Below, piece after piece: positions 27,501-35,659 of a DNA stretch of 59,357 bases; positions within the stretch are counted from its first letter, which is position 1; the number at the start of each line of letters is the position of its first letter. This stretch comes from Arcobacter sp. (lineage in GTDB: Bacteria > Campylobacterota > Campylobacteria > Campylobacterales > Sulfurimonadaceae). A model generated the notes under the pieces. The model made no database searches. It had not been told where the DNA came from and saw only the letters and a program-made list of their open reading frames with translations. Where the stretch lies: assembly GCA_024637195.1 (NCBI GenBank), contig JAGXFN010000010.1, positions 168,847-228,203 of the forward strand, read 5' to 3'. A program made the translations under genes and the position numbers.

Positions 27501-28139
27501 CTGCATTGCCGCCGTGTATATTATCTGTAGGCGGCGTGAGATCTCGTTGACCGAGTAGCTGTGTGCCAGCGGTACGATCTGGGAAAAAAGCGTAGAGATC
27601 TTGACGGAGAGGTAGTCTATATAGGGGCTTTGCAAAGCACTTATGTACTTTTGGATGCGCTCATTTGCCTCCTGCTCGCCCAGAACCGCTTCGCCGATGA
27701 TGTTGATGTTTACGCGGGTATGCTCTTTGCGTCGGAGCTTTAGGTGTCGCGAAAGCGCAGAATCTTCACCCTTGATGACGACATTGCTGATATCGTCTCG
27801 TAGGTACTTGATAAAAAGAGCAACAGAGATATCGGGAAGATAGATGCCTGCATGGCGGAAGAGCCAGACAAGTACCTCTTCAAAAGAGTTGAAAACATCT
27901 GTTTTGCCATACTTGTCGAAGAGATATTCCAGCTGCTCTGCGACGCGTCGGCTCTCTTTCGCACGGAAGCTTTGATCCAAAAGCTCGATCAAGAAGAGCT
28001 TGTTCATTGGATCTTTGAGCATCCGTCCCATCAGAGCATGAAATTTTTTTTCAGCCTTGTCTTGGGTATGTTCTATTTCACTCTGCCATGCAACGGCAAC
28101 TGTTTTTACTTTTTCAAAGGTCGCTGTAGTAATGGGCAT
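24555..28139 (-). CDS. putA: bifunctional proline dehydrogenase / glutamate-semialdehyde dehydrogenase
   Basis: This 1194-residue enzyme oxidises proline to glutamate in two steps. The N-terminal flavin barrel (about residues 60-470) contains VRLVKGANQEMELTEAS and YLVRRFDEN, whose paired arginines hold the substrate carboxylate. The aldehyde dehydrogenase half (about 540-1020) has SPWNFPIAIPVGG, ETGGKN (Glu753) and NSGQKCSAT (catalytic Cys787). No ribbon-helix-helix domain precedes the barrel, so it is not its own repressor. A C-terminal segment follows, as in other long campylobacterotal PutA proteins. It is the first gene of putA-putP-proB. Confidence 0.95.
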   Translation of the reverse strand: MPITTATFEKVKTVAVAWQSEIEHTQDKAEKKFHALMGRMLKDPMNKLFLIELLDQSFRAKESRRVAEQLEYLFDKYGKTDVFNSFEEVLVWLFRHAGIYLPDISVALFIKYLRDDISNVVIKGEDSALSRHLKLRRKEHTRVNINIIGEAVLGEQEANERIQKYISALQSPYIDYLSVKISTLFSQIVPLAHSYSVNEISRRLQIIYTAAMQNSFVNEEGKSEHKFVNLDMEEYRDVQLTIDVFMQTLSQESFHSLHAGIVLQAYLPDTLSHLKKLIPWAKARVENGGAPIKVRLVKGANQEMELTEASLRGWPCVTYLNKAETDANFKLLLDLLLSPEVAPYVHTGLASHNVFDHALGMLLARERHLEAYYTAEMLEGMSETAYRILKKENLQVILYAPTATAETFTNAIAYLVRRFDENTAEQNFLRHSFGLRVDSPAWVTLVNSYEDALKLLPKLRLEPYRKQDRNTEIHTQKSDPDSYTFDNESDTDFALPQNQRWAEEIRDTWKNISQNGGYHANPVIAGKTLHGEERTEVPDKSQYHENVIVGSYSTASADALNEAVRIAQTDPDGWRTRDIQSRQKTLMDVAQEFKKSRADLIGIAAAEVGKVFTETDVEVSEAIDFLNFYADSAKKITALNGIQTKGKGVGLVVSPWNFPIAIPVGGIAAALASGNTVILKPSSNAVLCAYRLCQCFWEGGVSRNTLQFVPSSGALAGEHLLPNPAIDFVIFTGGEETAYTMVQTRPEIHISAETGGKNATIVTALADRDQAVKNVVASAFNNSGQKCSATSLLVLEKEVYEDDDFKRMLIDATASLEVGTVWDFKNRIGSLVATPSGKLEQALSQLSENETWAIAPSYAEENNPYMLKPSIRWGTNRGDFCHMNELFGPVLSVICANDLEEAITIVNATGYGLTSGLESLDEREQALWQESILAGNLYINRMTTGAIVRRQPFGGMRKSAIGSGKKAGGFNYVAQFMKIEHDNSSFGETRRHPYVEKIESLLEGEENFAEEIKGAAETASHFAYWLETEFLKAHDYSHIRGEHNIIRYLHVKSVLLRFEENDTLYEMLSSIAAVKMSGAELHISLPSSPQSKSLLWLSSKRDILLESTDSFVMQDESSLLRAMRKVERIRFLRTENVSSAIFKDVAKEALYIASDTFVSHGRIELMHYFIEQSISDSFHRYGNLGLQGLQEKEL

Positions 28140-28352
28140 TTTTCCTCTTTGCTATCTAAACTGATATTTGTTTAAAGCCTTCACCCTAACTAAAATGGGC
28201 TAAGAATGAGATTAAACAGGCTCTATAACGGCGTAAAATCGGGAAACTGTTGAGATGAGAGACGAATAGCAAGAGCCTACAAAGAGAGCGGGCAGAAGAG
28301 AGCCTTTGTTACGGCATGAAAAAATCGGCGTGGGCAGACTCTCTTTCAGCGC

Positions 28353-28784
28353 TTATTTGACGTGGATCTGTTTGACGGGTGTGGCCTCGGTTTTTTGCTT
28401 GGGAATGACAACCTCCAAGACCCCATCTTTGTTGGATGCTGTGATATTTTCCGTATCGATATTTTCAGGCAGAGTAAAGCTGCGCTCAAATTTCCCGAAA
28501 GAGGTCTCGATACGGTTGTAATCCTCTTTTTTTATCTCTCTTTTATGGTGGCGTTCACCGGACATGGTCAGAATATTGCCAGTGACATCGATCTTTATGT
28601 CCTCTTTTTTTACGCCGGGAAGATCAACATCAATATGAAAGGCAAACTCGCCTTCACGCGTGTTTACTGTAGGTCTGAATGCATCAGAAACAGAATCACT
28701 CTCATCCAATCCACCCAAAAGCGAGTTGAATCTACTGGTACTGTCTCTGAACTCGTTGAAGGGGTGATATCTAGAAATCAACAT
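28353..28784 (-). CDS. small heat-shock protein, Hsp20 family
   Basis: This 143-residue holdase chaperone has the alpha-crystallin domain (about residues 40-130): FRPTVNTREGEFAFHIDVDL, VDLPGVKKEDIKI, FERSFTLPENID and the closing GVLEVVIPK, with the C-terminal IHVK in place of the IxI/V anchor. It binds unfolding proteins during heat or oxidative stress. Length is typical. A perfect inverted repeat that encloses its -10 box (28807-28835) lies 22 bases upstream, so it is probably repressed in unstressed cells. It stands alone. Confidence 0.93.
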   Translation of the reverse strand: MLISRYHPFNEFRDSTSRFNSLLGGLDESDSVSDAFRPTVNTREGEFAFHIDVDLPGVKKEDIKIDVTGNILTMSGERHHKREIKKEDYNRIETSFGKFERSFTLPENIDTENITASNKDGVLEVVIPKQKTEATPVKQIHVK

Positions 28785-28806
28785 GGAAAACTCCTTTATA
28801 AAATAA

Positions 28807-28835
28807 TATAAACTAACATTATAGCTTAGTTTATA
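28807..28835 (-). promoter_or_regulatory. operator with -10 box for hsp20
   Basis: TATAAACTAA at 28807-28816 and TTAGTTTATA at 28826-28835 form a perfect 10-bp inverted repeat with a 9-nt spacer CATTATAGC. Read on the minus strand the spacer contains TATAAT at 28823-28818, a consensus -10, 34 bases before the hsp20 ATG. Spacing 10-N9-10 recalls CIRCE, but the half-sites differ from TTAGCACTC. This is most likely the site of a repressor that blocks polymerase. Confidence 0.65.
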
Positions 28836-29032
28836 ACCAACATAATAGCATATAATTACAAAAATTCATTTACTGTACTCCCTAATGCAGACCCTCATTT
28901 TATAGCCAATGTAAAGCAGTTTTGGAAGTGCCCTTTAGTGTTTGCATAAGCTTGAGAAAGTATAAAATAATTTAATTAATACTTTTTTAACACTTTAATG
29001 AAATAATGCCGGAATCAATTAAGGATGTATAT

Positions 29033-31120
29033 ATGAATGGAATTAAAATCAGTCTGATAGCCGCGCTGTTTGTAGCAAACAGTGTTGCAGAAGAAATCAT
29101 ACTGGATGAACTCAGTTTAACGGCAACTAAAATTGCAACGCCAACAAAAAATATCTCTCAATCAATTGCTGTGGTTGATGCAAAGACGATAGAAGACAAA
29201 AATGTACTAAATGTCCAAGAAGCTCTCGAAGGTATACCAGGGGTAAATGCAGAGTCATCTACAAACTCTCCAAATCCAAGACTTATCATCAGGGGTGCTG
29301 GTCTTAAAGCAAGATATGGGGTACGGGAGATCATGGTGATGAAAGACGGTGTACCGCTGACTGACCCGGATTCTTTCACAAGATTTGACTTTATAGATAT
29401 GCAAGATGTTTCTAGTATTGAAGTTCAAAAAGGACCAGGCTCTATCAATGCTGTCAATGCAACAGGCGGTGTTATTCAGCTTATTACCAAGTCTGTATTT
29501 GAAGAAGATAAGAACAGGATCAAACTTGGAGCCGGCGATGACGGGCAAAGAAACCTCAATCTAAAAGTCAGAGGCGCCATTGATGACAATGATTTTGCAT
29601 CGGTGACATTTAGTACCCGAAAGATAGATAACGACTGGAGAGACAATAACGAATTTGATGCTACTCAAGTCAGTCTAAAGCATGGTCATATCTTTGAAGA
29701 TGACTCGTCGCTGGAAACAGAGTTCTCTTATACTGAATCAAATATGAAAATACCTGCCTCAATGACAGCTAGCGAGTTCGCGACATTTGAAAGCACAGGT
29801 GAACAACACGATACAAGTGCTCAATTTCAGCATACTTCAAGAGATTCAAAAATATTTGCACTAAATACAAAGTATGAAAAAGAAGTTGGTAATATAACGT
29901 ACAAACCACGGTTTTATTTTAACACGTGGGATCACTTCCACCCAGTGACCGGACTTATAAATGACAGTACTGACAATAGTGTCTACGGAACGGATTTAGA
30001 GCTAAATCATGCGCATAATCTATTTGGAAATAAAGCCTCTTTGGTAGCGGGCGTAACAGCTAAAACCGATATAACAAAAGATGCTAAGAAATATGAGTAT
30101 GCTGACTATACATCAGCAGCTGGAGCAATAGTAAAAACATTGTCAGACAAAAAAGGTAATTTGGCGCAGACGGAAGACAGTACGACAACATTATATGGTG
30201 TTTATGCAATGGAAACATTCTCTCCTTCACAAGATCTGACTTTTGACATCAGCTCCAGAGTCGATAAACTTAGTTTTGATATAGAGGGTAATGAGATCAC
30301 TGCGTATAGCTATGGAGCTAAGCGATATGTTGCAGGAGCCGGTCTTTATTCGATTGACAAGTCATATACACTTTTCTCTGCAAAGTTTGGAACAGTTTAT
30401 AAGCTGACGGATCTGACCAACATGTACCTGTCCGTAGCAACAGCAAACCAAGCGCCTACGACAAGCGAGTTAGGAGATAACCCGGCTTTAGATATGGCAA
30501 CAAGCAATAACTATGAAATCGGTCTTAAAACCAGGACAAAAGACATTACCTATGATGTGGCAATTTACCAAAATGATGTAACGGATGAGATTATTCAGGT
30601 GTTAGATGCTGCGGGTAACACAGAATATGACAATGCCGGGAAAACTCAAAAAAGAGGCCTGGAGTTTAACACAGTGTATGCAGTTACAAAGAATTTGGAC
30701 TTAGGAGCCAGTTATGCCTATAGTGACTTTAAGTTTGTGACATTTGAAGAAAAAGTCGGTTTTGGAGGTGGCGCACATTGGGAAAACAGAAGCGGAAACT
30801 ATCTTCCATACATACCAAAACATCAATATGCACTATTTGCTGCTTACAGCATGGATAATGGATTTAAATCCAGAATAACTACCAAAAGCTGGGGCAGTTA
30901 CTATATGGATAATGCAAACACACAAAAATATGAGGGCTATAAGTTTGTTACTGACTTGATGGTAGGGTATGAGCACGAGGCACACAGTCTTCAGCTAAAT
31001 GTTAAAAATATCACAGACAAATACTATGCCATGGAAGCGCTAAAAGATGTTAACGGGGCTGAATCATACAAGGCAGCCGCACCTAGAAGTTATATGCTTA
31101 CCTACAGTTATAAGTTTTAG
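29033..31120 (+). CDS. TonB-dependent outer-membrane receptor
   Basis: This protein of about 695 residues has a signal peptide (MNGIKISLIAALFVANSVAEE) and then a TonB-box-like EEIILDELSLTATK. The plug domain has IPGVNAESST, LIIRGAG and IEVQKGPGSINAV, and beta-barrel strands continue to the terminal SYMLTYSYKF. The ATG at 29033 has AAGGA seven bases upstream; an ATG nine codons earlier has none. It is followed after 10 bases by an Fe-S membrane protein. Substrate is unknown: an iron chelate, heme or copper complex would fit the partner. It is not adjacent to an exporter or ABC importer of its own. Confidence 0.88.
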   Translation: MNGIKISLIAALFVANSVAEEIILDELSLTATKIATPTKNISQSIAVVDAKTIEDKNVLNVQEALEGIPGVNAESSTNSPNPRLIIRGAGLKARYGVREIMVMKDGVPLTDPDSFTRFDFIDMQDVSSIEVQKGPGSINAVNATGGVIQLITKSVFEEDKNRIKLGAGDDGQRNLNLKVRGAIDDNDFASVTFSTRKIDNDWRDNNEFDATQVSLKHGHIFEDDSSLETEFSYTESNMKIPASMTASEFATFESTGEQHDTSAQFQHTSRDSKIFALNTKYEKEVGNITYKPRFYFNTWDHFHPVTGLINDSTDNSVYGTDLELNHAHNLFGNKASLVAGVTAKTDITKDAKKYEYADYTSAAGAIVKTLSDKKGNLAQTEDSTTTLYGVYAMETFSPSQDLTFDISSRVDKLSFDIEGNEITAYSYGAKRYVAGAGLYSIDKSYTLFSAKFGTVYKLTDLTNMYLSVATANQAPTTSELGDNPALDMATSNNYEIGLKTRTKDITYDVAIYQNDVTDEIIQVLDAAGNTEYDNAGKTQKRGLEFNTVYAVTKNLDLGASYAYSDFKFVTFEEKVGFGGGAHWENRSGNYLPYIPKHQYALFAAYSMDNGFKSRITTKSWGSYYMDNANTQKYEGYKFVTDLMVGYEHEAHSLQLNVKNITDKYYAMEALKDVNGAESYKAAAPRSYMLTYSYKF

Positions 31121-31130
31121 GGGATAGCAT

Positions 31131-32555
31131 ATGGTAGATCATCAAAAAAGAGACAGAAACGATATTTACAATATCCCGGTTTTAGGTTTTTTATTTAAAA
31201 ACCGCCTGTTTATAGCGGGGCTGAAAATAGCAGTATTCGCTTTGTTTATTTATGCTGTCGTTTTTGGGATTATCTATCCCACAGAAGAGGAGAACAGCTT
31301 CACAACGGCAGTTTTCTGGTCACTGTTTTGGTCACTTTTTGTCGTTGTCACCCTCTCCACCTTCGGCAGAGTCTTTTGCGGGATCTGTCCTCATGGTTTT
31401 ATAGGAAAATACATTACGAGATTTGGCCTCAAAAAAAAGATGCCAAAAGCACTTGCCAATCCTTATATCGGTATTTTTCTGCTGGTTATGGGGTATTGGG
31501 CTGTTTATTACATCTATCCTGAGGCATATACAAGTCCGCTGGCCTCGTCCATCTTCTTTATTGTTCTGACGCTGGCCGCCATGATCTTTTTTTATATCTA
31601 CAAAGATATGAGTTACTGTAAATCGATCTGCCCTGTCGGTACGATGATGAAGGTCTTTGCAAAGGTCTCATTTACAACACTGGGAACCTATGAGGAGTCG
31701 TGCAAAGAGTGCAGGACTTTTGAGTGTGCCACGGCATGCAGCTACAATTTGAAGCCTTTTACCTTTGACAATCGATCAAATATGACGGACTGCACTTTAT
31801 GTATGGACTGTTCAAGTGCTTGCGAGGCAGTGAGCTTTAAACTGGTACCGCCATCTCAATCGCTTACTAAAAAGTTTCAAACAAACAAATCTGAAGTTTG
31901 GGCTGTCTTAATGATAACGGCAGCAATAACGATAACAATGAGTTTTCATCATGCGCTCGGTCGCGTTGCTATCGCTGATGAGTTTATCTGGTCGAAGTTT
32001 GGCATGTGGATGCAGGACAAGATCGCTATAGAGGGTCTTGATTACATCGGTTTTTCTGCTCTTGTCTTTGCGATGATAAGCACTGTCGGCTTAGCCGCAG
32101 GCGGGATGTATGTAGCTTCAAAAGCATTAAAAGAGAGCTTTACAAAAGTCTTTTATACACTAAGCTACGCGTTTGTGCCTCTATTTATCATTGGCGGGCT
32201 GTCGCACACTTATGAGTTTTTCTTTTTAGAGAACTACAGCGATATTGCGAACGGTTTTATTCAAGGTTTTGCTATTGATGCCAATGAAATAACAGCACTT
32301 GCAAGCAGAAAAGATGCGTGGATAAGAGTGTTTTCATTAATGAACTATATTGCAGTCATATGGGCGTTTATCCTTATGTATAAACGCATTGACTTTTTCA
32401 AAGCTTCAAAATTAGCTAAAAGCGTAGCGTTTATAGCTGCATCAAGTCTGATACTGTTTTATTTGGGATTGAATATTTACAAAGTCTATGCATTTAAAAC
32501 ATATGGGATGAAACACCACGCAAGCCATATGTCTGTACATGCAAAGCCCCAATAG
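31131..32555 (+). CDS. polytopic membrane protein with Fe-S clusters (CcoG/NapH-like)
   Basis: This 474-residue inner-membrane protein has an N-terminal group of helices with FGRVFCGICPHGF and SYCKSICPVG, the CxxCP boxes of the FixG/NapH/NosR type. A soluble ferredoxin-like part follows with C-x2-C-x4-C-x3-C (CKECRTFECATAC) and the canonical CTLCMDCSSAC. The second half has more helices with exposed His residues (MSFHHALGR, GLSHTYEFF) and a His-rich tail HHASHMSVHAK. I infer an electron-transfer role, perhaps reducing a metal brought in by the receptor just upstream, in the way CcoG reduces copper. The function is not established. Confidence 0.7.
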   Translation: MVDHQKRDRNDIYNIPVLGFLFKNRLFIAGLKIAVFALFIYAVVFGIIYPTEEENSFTTAVFWSLFWSLFVVVTLSTFGRVFCGICPHGFIGKYITRFGLKKKMPKALANPYIGIFLLVMGYWAVYYIYPEAYTSPLASSIFFIVLTLAAMIFFYIYKDMSYCKSICPVGTMMKVFAKVSFTTLGTYEESCKECRTFECATACSYNLKPFTFDNRSNMTDCTLCMDCSSACEAVSFKLVPPSQSLTKKFQTNKSEVWAVLMITAAITITMSFHHALGRVAIADEFIWSKFGMWMQDKIAIEGLDYIGFSALVFAMISTVGLAAGGMYVASKALKESFTKVFYTLSYAFVPLFIIGGLSHTYEFFFLENYSDIANGFIQGFAIDANEITALASRKDAWIRVFSLMNYIAVIWAFILMYKRIDFFKASKLAKSVAFIAASSLILFYLGLNIYKVYAFKTYGMKHHASHMSVHAKPQ

Positions 32556-32573
32556 AGCATAATCGCCCACTGT

Positions 32574-33533
32574 TCACTTCTGTTTGGAGATGATAAGATA
32601 AATGAAAAAAGGGCCGCCGATAAGGGCGGTAAGGATACCGATGGGGATCTCGCTGCTGCTTGAGAGAAAGCGGGTCAGGGTGTCGCAGGCCAAAAGAAAG
32701 AGCCCGCCTAGAAAAAAGACCGGTATGATCAAGAAAAGAAGGGAGCGTTGGTAGATGCGCCGTGCCATGTGCGGGACGATAAGACCGATAAAGCCGATGG
32801 GCCCGGTCAGACTAACGACGATACCGATGACGATGGAGGTCACCAGCAGCAAGGTGTAGCTTAAAGCGCGGATGTTTATCCCCTTGAGCGAAGCCTGCTC
32901 ATCGCCAAGAGCCAGAAGTTGAAGCTCAAAGCGTTTGAACCAAAGCAGAGCGAGCAGAACGAGCGTAGCTACAAAGATGGGCAAAAGGCTGCTATAGCCG
33001 ACGATAGTGAGGCTTCCCATCGTAAAGCGCATGATCGTCGCCGTCTCGGTAAAAGAGCTGATATAAAAGAGGACCATAAGCGCCGATGAGTAAAAAAAAG
33101 AGAGGGCGATACCCAGCAGAAGCAGAGACTCCTGCCGCGCCTTGAGCAGATAACGCGAAAGAAAGATTAGCAAGACGATGGTAAAGAGCGCACCGCCAAA
33201 GCCGAAAAGCGAAATGGCGGAGATGCCAAAGGCAAGGCCAAGCCCCAGTTTGATGGCGATCCCCGCGCCTAAAACGGCCCCGCCCGAGACACCTAAGGTA
33301 AAAGGCGTCATCAGCGCATTGCGAAAAAGACTCTGAAAAAGAAGGCCCGCAAGCGCCAGACTTCCTCCGACCATAAAGGCCAAAAGTATACGCGGAAGAC
33401 GCAGATCAAAAAAGATGCGGTGCGAGAGTGAAGCCGGCTCGAAGAGAGCGCCGAGTTCCACTGTTGCGATCCCGGCAAAGGGAGAGAGCAGAGCAAGAAA
33501 AAGCAGCACAGACCATAAAAGCGTTTTAGACAT
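32574..33533 (-). CDS. btuC: corrinoid ABC transporter permease
   Basis: This 319-residue FecCD-family permease has about ten membrane helices. It carries LRLPRILLAFMVGGSLALAG near residue 45 and GPIGFIGLIVPHMAR near residue 245, both typical of BtuC/FhuB-like subunits that move B12 or iron chelates across the inner membrane. It is the last gene of the cob/btu operon and its start overlaps btuD by eight bases, so translation is coupled. The context with CobQ, CobU and CobS points to corrinoids as substrate rather than iron. Confidence 0.85.
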   Translation of the reverse strand: MSKTLLWSVLLFLALLSPFAGIATVELGALFEPASLSHRIFFDLRLPRILLAFMVGGSLALAGLLFQSLFRNALMTPFTLGVSGGAVLGAGIAIKLGLGLAFGISAISLFGFGGALFTIVLLIFLSRYLLKARQESLLLLGIALSFFYSSALMVLFYISSFTETATIMRFTMGSLTIVGYSSLLPIFVATLVLLALLWFKRFELQLLALGDEQASLKGINIRALSYTLLLVTSIVIGIVVSLTGPIGFIGLIVPHMARRIYQRSLLFLIIPVFFLGGLFLLACDTLTRFLSSSSEIPIGILTALIGGPFFIYLIISKQK

Positions 33534-34260
33534 ACTCTATCCCTATCATCCCCTTCTCTTTTTTAAAAGGCACCCCATAAGCGCGCGCTAGAAGCTCCTC
33601 TTCAAAAAAACCGCTTTCATAAAACCTTGCATTCCCCTCTTTGATAAAGAGGACAGGATCATCCAGGTGAAAGGCGAGCTGAATGTCATGTGTGATGAGG
33701 ATAGTCGTATACTTTTCGCGCAGTTTTTTGAATTCTTGCAGAAAGAGCCCTGTATTTTTGGGGTCGAGATTGGCAGTGGGTTCATCGAAGATGATGTAGT
33801 CGCTTTCTTGAACAAGCGCCTGAGAGATCAGCACAAGCTGCTGCTGGCCCGAACTCAAAGCATCAAGGTTGGAATTACTGAGGTGGGAGATACTAAGCTC
33901 TTCGAGCATGCTTTTTACCATATCCCTGTCCGCATCGGTGTAGTCTTTGAAACTGGTTTTGTAGGGGTAGCGTCCCAGAAGCACGAACTCTTCAACTGTC
34001 GTGAACTCCTCGAAGCTTTGCATCTTGGAGGGGATGTAGGCGATCTTTTTTGCTCTCTCTTTTGGCTCCATCTCGCCAAGTTCAAGGCCACCAAGGAGGA
34101 TGCTGCCCGAATAAGCAAGCAGTCCGCAGAGTGCTTTGGCAAGGGTGCTTTTCCCGCTGCCGTTTGCACCGAGAATGCTAAAGCTTCCCTCGTATTGGAG
34201 CTCAATGTTTTCCAGGATAGGCGTGTTTGTGTAGGCAAGCGTAAGTGCGGAGAGTCTCAT
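33526..34260 (-). CDS. btuD: corrinoid ABC transporter ATPase
   Basis: This 244-residue ATPase has Walker A GANGSGKST near residue 33, a Q-loop, the signature LSSGQQQLV near residue 137 and Walker B YIIFDEPTANLD followed by a switch His in LITHDIQLA. Length fits the FecE/BtuD family. It powers the BtuC permease coded directly after it (8-base overlap) and overlaps btuF by four bases. The C-terminal extension is slightly longer than in E. coli BtuD. No defect is seen. Confidence 0.86.
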   Translation of the reverse strand: MRLSALTLAYTNTPILENIELQYEGSFSILGANGSGKSTLAKALCGLLAYSGSILLGGLELGEMEPKERAKKIAYIPSKMQSFEEFTTVEEFVLLGRYPYKTSFKDYTDADRDMVKSMLEELSISHLSNSNLDALSSGQQQLVLISQALVQESDYIIFDEPTANLDPKNTGLFLQEFKKLREKYTTILITHDIQLAFHLDDPVLFIKEGNARFYESGFFEEELLARAYGVPFKKEKGMIGIEYV

Positions 34261-35078
34261 TTAAAAATCGCCTCGGCCAGATCTTTGATGCTCTGCGCGA
34301 TGCGGTGGGAAGGAATGGAGAGATAGTCCTTTTGCATGATGTGTATTTTCCTGTTTTTGGATGCGTTGATGGGAACAGTGTACCAGAGCGCTTTTGCTTT
34401 TTCAAGGGATATCTGGCCGTCGGTCCCCTCTTGGTGAATAAGGACAACGATGTCTGGGTTCAGCTGCAAAAGCCCTTCGTAATGGATGACGGGCTGGCTT
34501 AAAAGCTCGCCTTTGAAAGCGTTTTCTGCCCCTGTGAGATGGATGATCTGCTCATAGAAGATGTTGCGACCGGCGATGTACATCCCGCGGTTGAGGTCCA
34601 AAGAGAGGCCATAGACGATCAAGACCCGCTTGCCTTTGAGTGCGCTGCTTGTGGCTGCTCTTTTTTTGACCAGTGCAACCGCCTGGTCTATAGGCTCTAT
34701 CAGCGGCGTTGGGTCGCAGTCGAGCTCTTTTGCGATTTGAATGATCGCATTTTTGATGTTCTCTATCGTGTCGAGCTCAAAACTGAGTGTCTTGATGCCA
34801 AGCTTTGAGATCTGGGAAATACTCTGCGCGTAGCTTTTCTGTCCGATGACAAGGGTCGGGTTGAGCGAGAGGACTTTTTCAAGTGAAGGCGTGGAGTAGC
34901 CGCCGACTTTAGTGATTTTGCGGGCCTCTTCGGGCCAGGTGGAAAACTCGCTGACGCCGACCAGTTCATCTCCTTTACCCAAGGCAAAGACGATCTCGCT
35001 CAGTGAAGGAGCCAAGGTGATGATCCGCTCGGATGTGAACAGAAGCATCGGGAGCATAAGCAAAAAGATCAGACGCAT
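34257..35078 (-). CDS. btuF: periplasmic corrinoid-binding protein
   Basis: This 273-residue protein starts with a signal peptide (MRLIFLLMLPMLLFTSE). It has the class III binding-protein fold: RIITLAPSLSEIVFALGKGDELVGVSEFSTWPEE at the N-terminal lobe, a long backbone helix, then the C-terminal lobe from about residue 150. LAPSLSEIVFALG and STWPEEARKI are characteristic of BtuF/FhuD-like proteins. It brings corrinoid from the outer-membrane receptor to BtuCD. It overlaps btuD and cobC, so it is coupled to the corrinoid genes. Substrate is inferred from the operon. Confidence 0.85.
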   Translation of the reverse strand: MRLIFLLMLPMLLFTSERIITLAPSLSEIVFALGKGDELVGVSEFSTWPEEARKITKVGGYSTPSLEKVLSLNPTLVIGQKSYAQSISQISKLGIKTLSFELDTIENIKNAIIQIAKELDCDPTPLIEPIDQAVALVKKRAATSSALKGKRVLIVYGLSLDLNRGMYIAGRNIFYEQIIHLTGAENAFKGELLSQPVIHYEGLLQLNPDIVVLIHQEGTDGQISLEKAKALWYTVPINASKNRKIHIMQKDYLSIPSHRIAQSIKDLAEAIFK

Positions 35079-35659
35079 TGAATTTCTCCAAAGCCTTTGG
35101 TTTTTTCAGTCGATCTCCAGCCCTCGGTGTCAAGCAGAAGGTGGCCCGCGTAGGCAAAACTTTGGCCAAATGCCTCTTCTAGAGAGATCTTTTGTAAGAT
35201 ATGCATCAAGACACGGATCACGCCGGCATGGGTCATCACCAAGACATTCGCGTAAGTGCTGTTTAGAGAAAGATCGGTAAAGAAGTGCGCGATGCGCTCT
35301 ATGTAGAGCGGGTAGGATTCTCCGTCAAGCGCCGTGATCCACTGTTCAAAGTTTTCGTATTCAAAAGATTCACTTGCAAGGATCTGCTCAAAGCGCATCC
35401 CTTCATGGCGGCCCCAGGACTTCTCCCGTAATGCCTTGGTATAGATGGGCTTGGCGTTTAGTTCAAAGGCTTCGAGCGTCTCTTTGCAGCGTTTCAGATC
35501 AGAGCAGAAGACGGCGTCAAAGGGCGTAGTCTTGAAGGCTTTTGCAAGTTCTTCGGCCTGAAGCCTTCCTTTGGGCGAGAGAGAAATATCAATATGGCCG
35601 TTATAACAGGCGTGATAGGCTTCTTCAACCTCGCCATGGCGCACCAGCGTTATCTTCAT
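35069..35659 (-). CDS. cobC: histidine phosphatase, probable alpha-ribazole phosphatase
   Basis: This 196-residue enzyme has the catalytic RHGEVEEAYHACYNGHID at residue 7 onward and a second conserved His near residue 146 (VMTHAGVIRV), the phosphoglycerate-mutase-like fold. Within a corrinoid operon it is most likely CobC, which removes phosphate from alpha-ribazole phosphate or from cobalamin-5-phosphate. It sits between cobS and btuF, overlapping both by a few bases. A broad-specificity phosphatase cannot be excluded by sequence. Confidence 0.82.
   Translation of the reverse strand: MKITLVRHGEVEEAYHACYNGHIDISLSPKGRLQAEELAKAFKTTPFDAVFCSDLKRCKETLEAFELNAKPIYTKALREKSWGRHEGMRFEQILASESFEYENFEQWITALDGESYPLYIERIAHFFTDLSLNSTYANVLVMTHAGVIRVLMHILQKISLEEAFGQSFAYAGHLLLDTEGWRSTEKTKGFGEIQCV

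Noticed and set aside
28807..28835. CIRCE element (HrcA site)
   Set aside because: Spacing fits but the arms do not contain TTAGCACTC/GAGTGCTAA.
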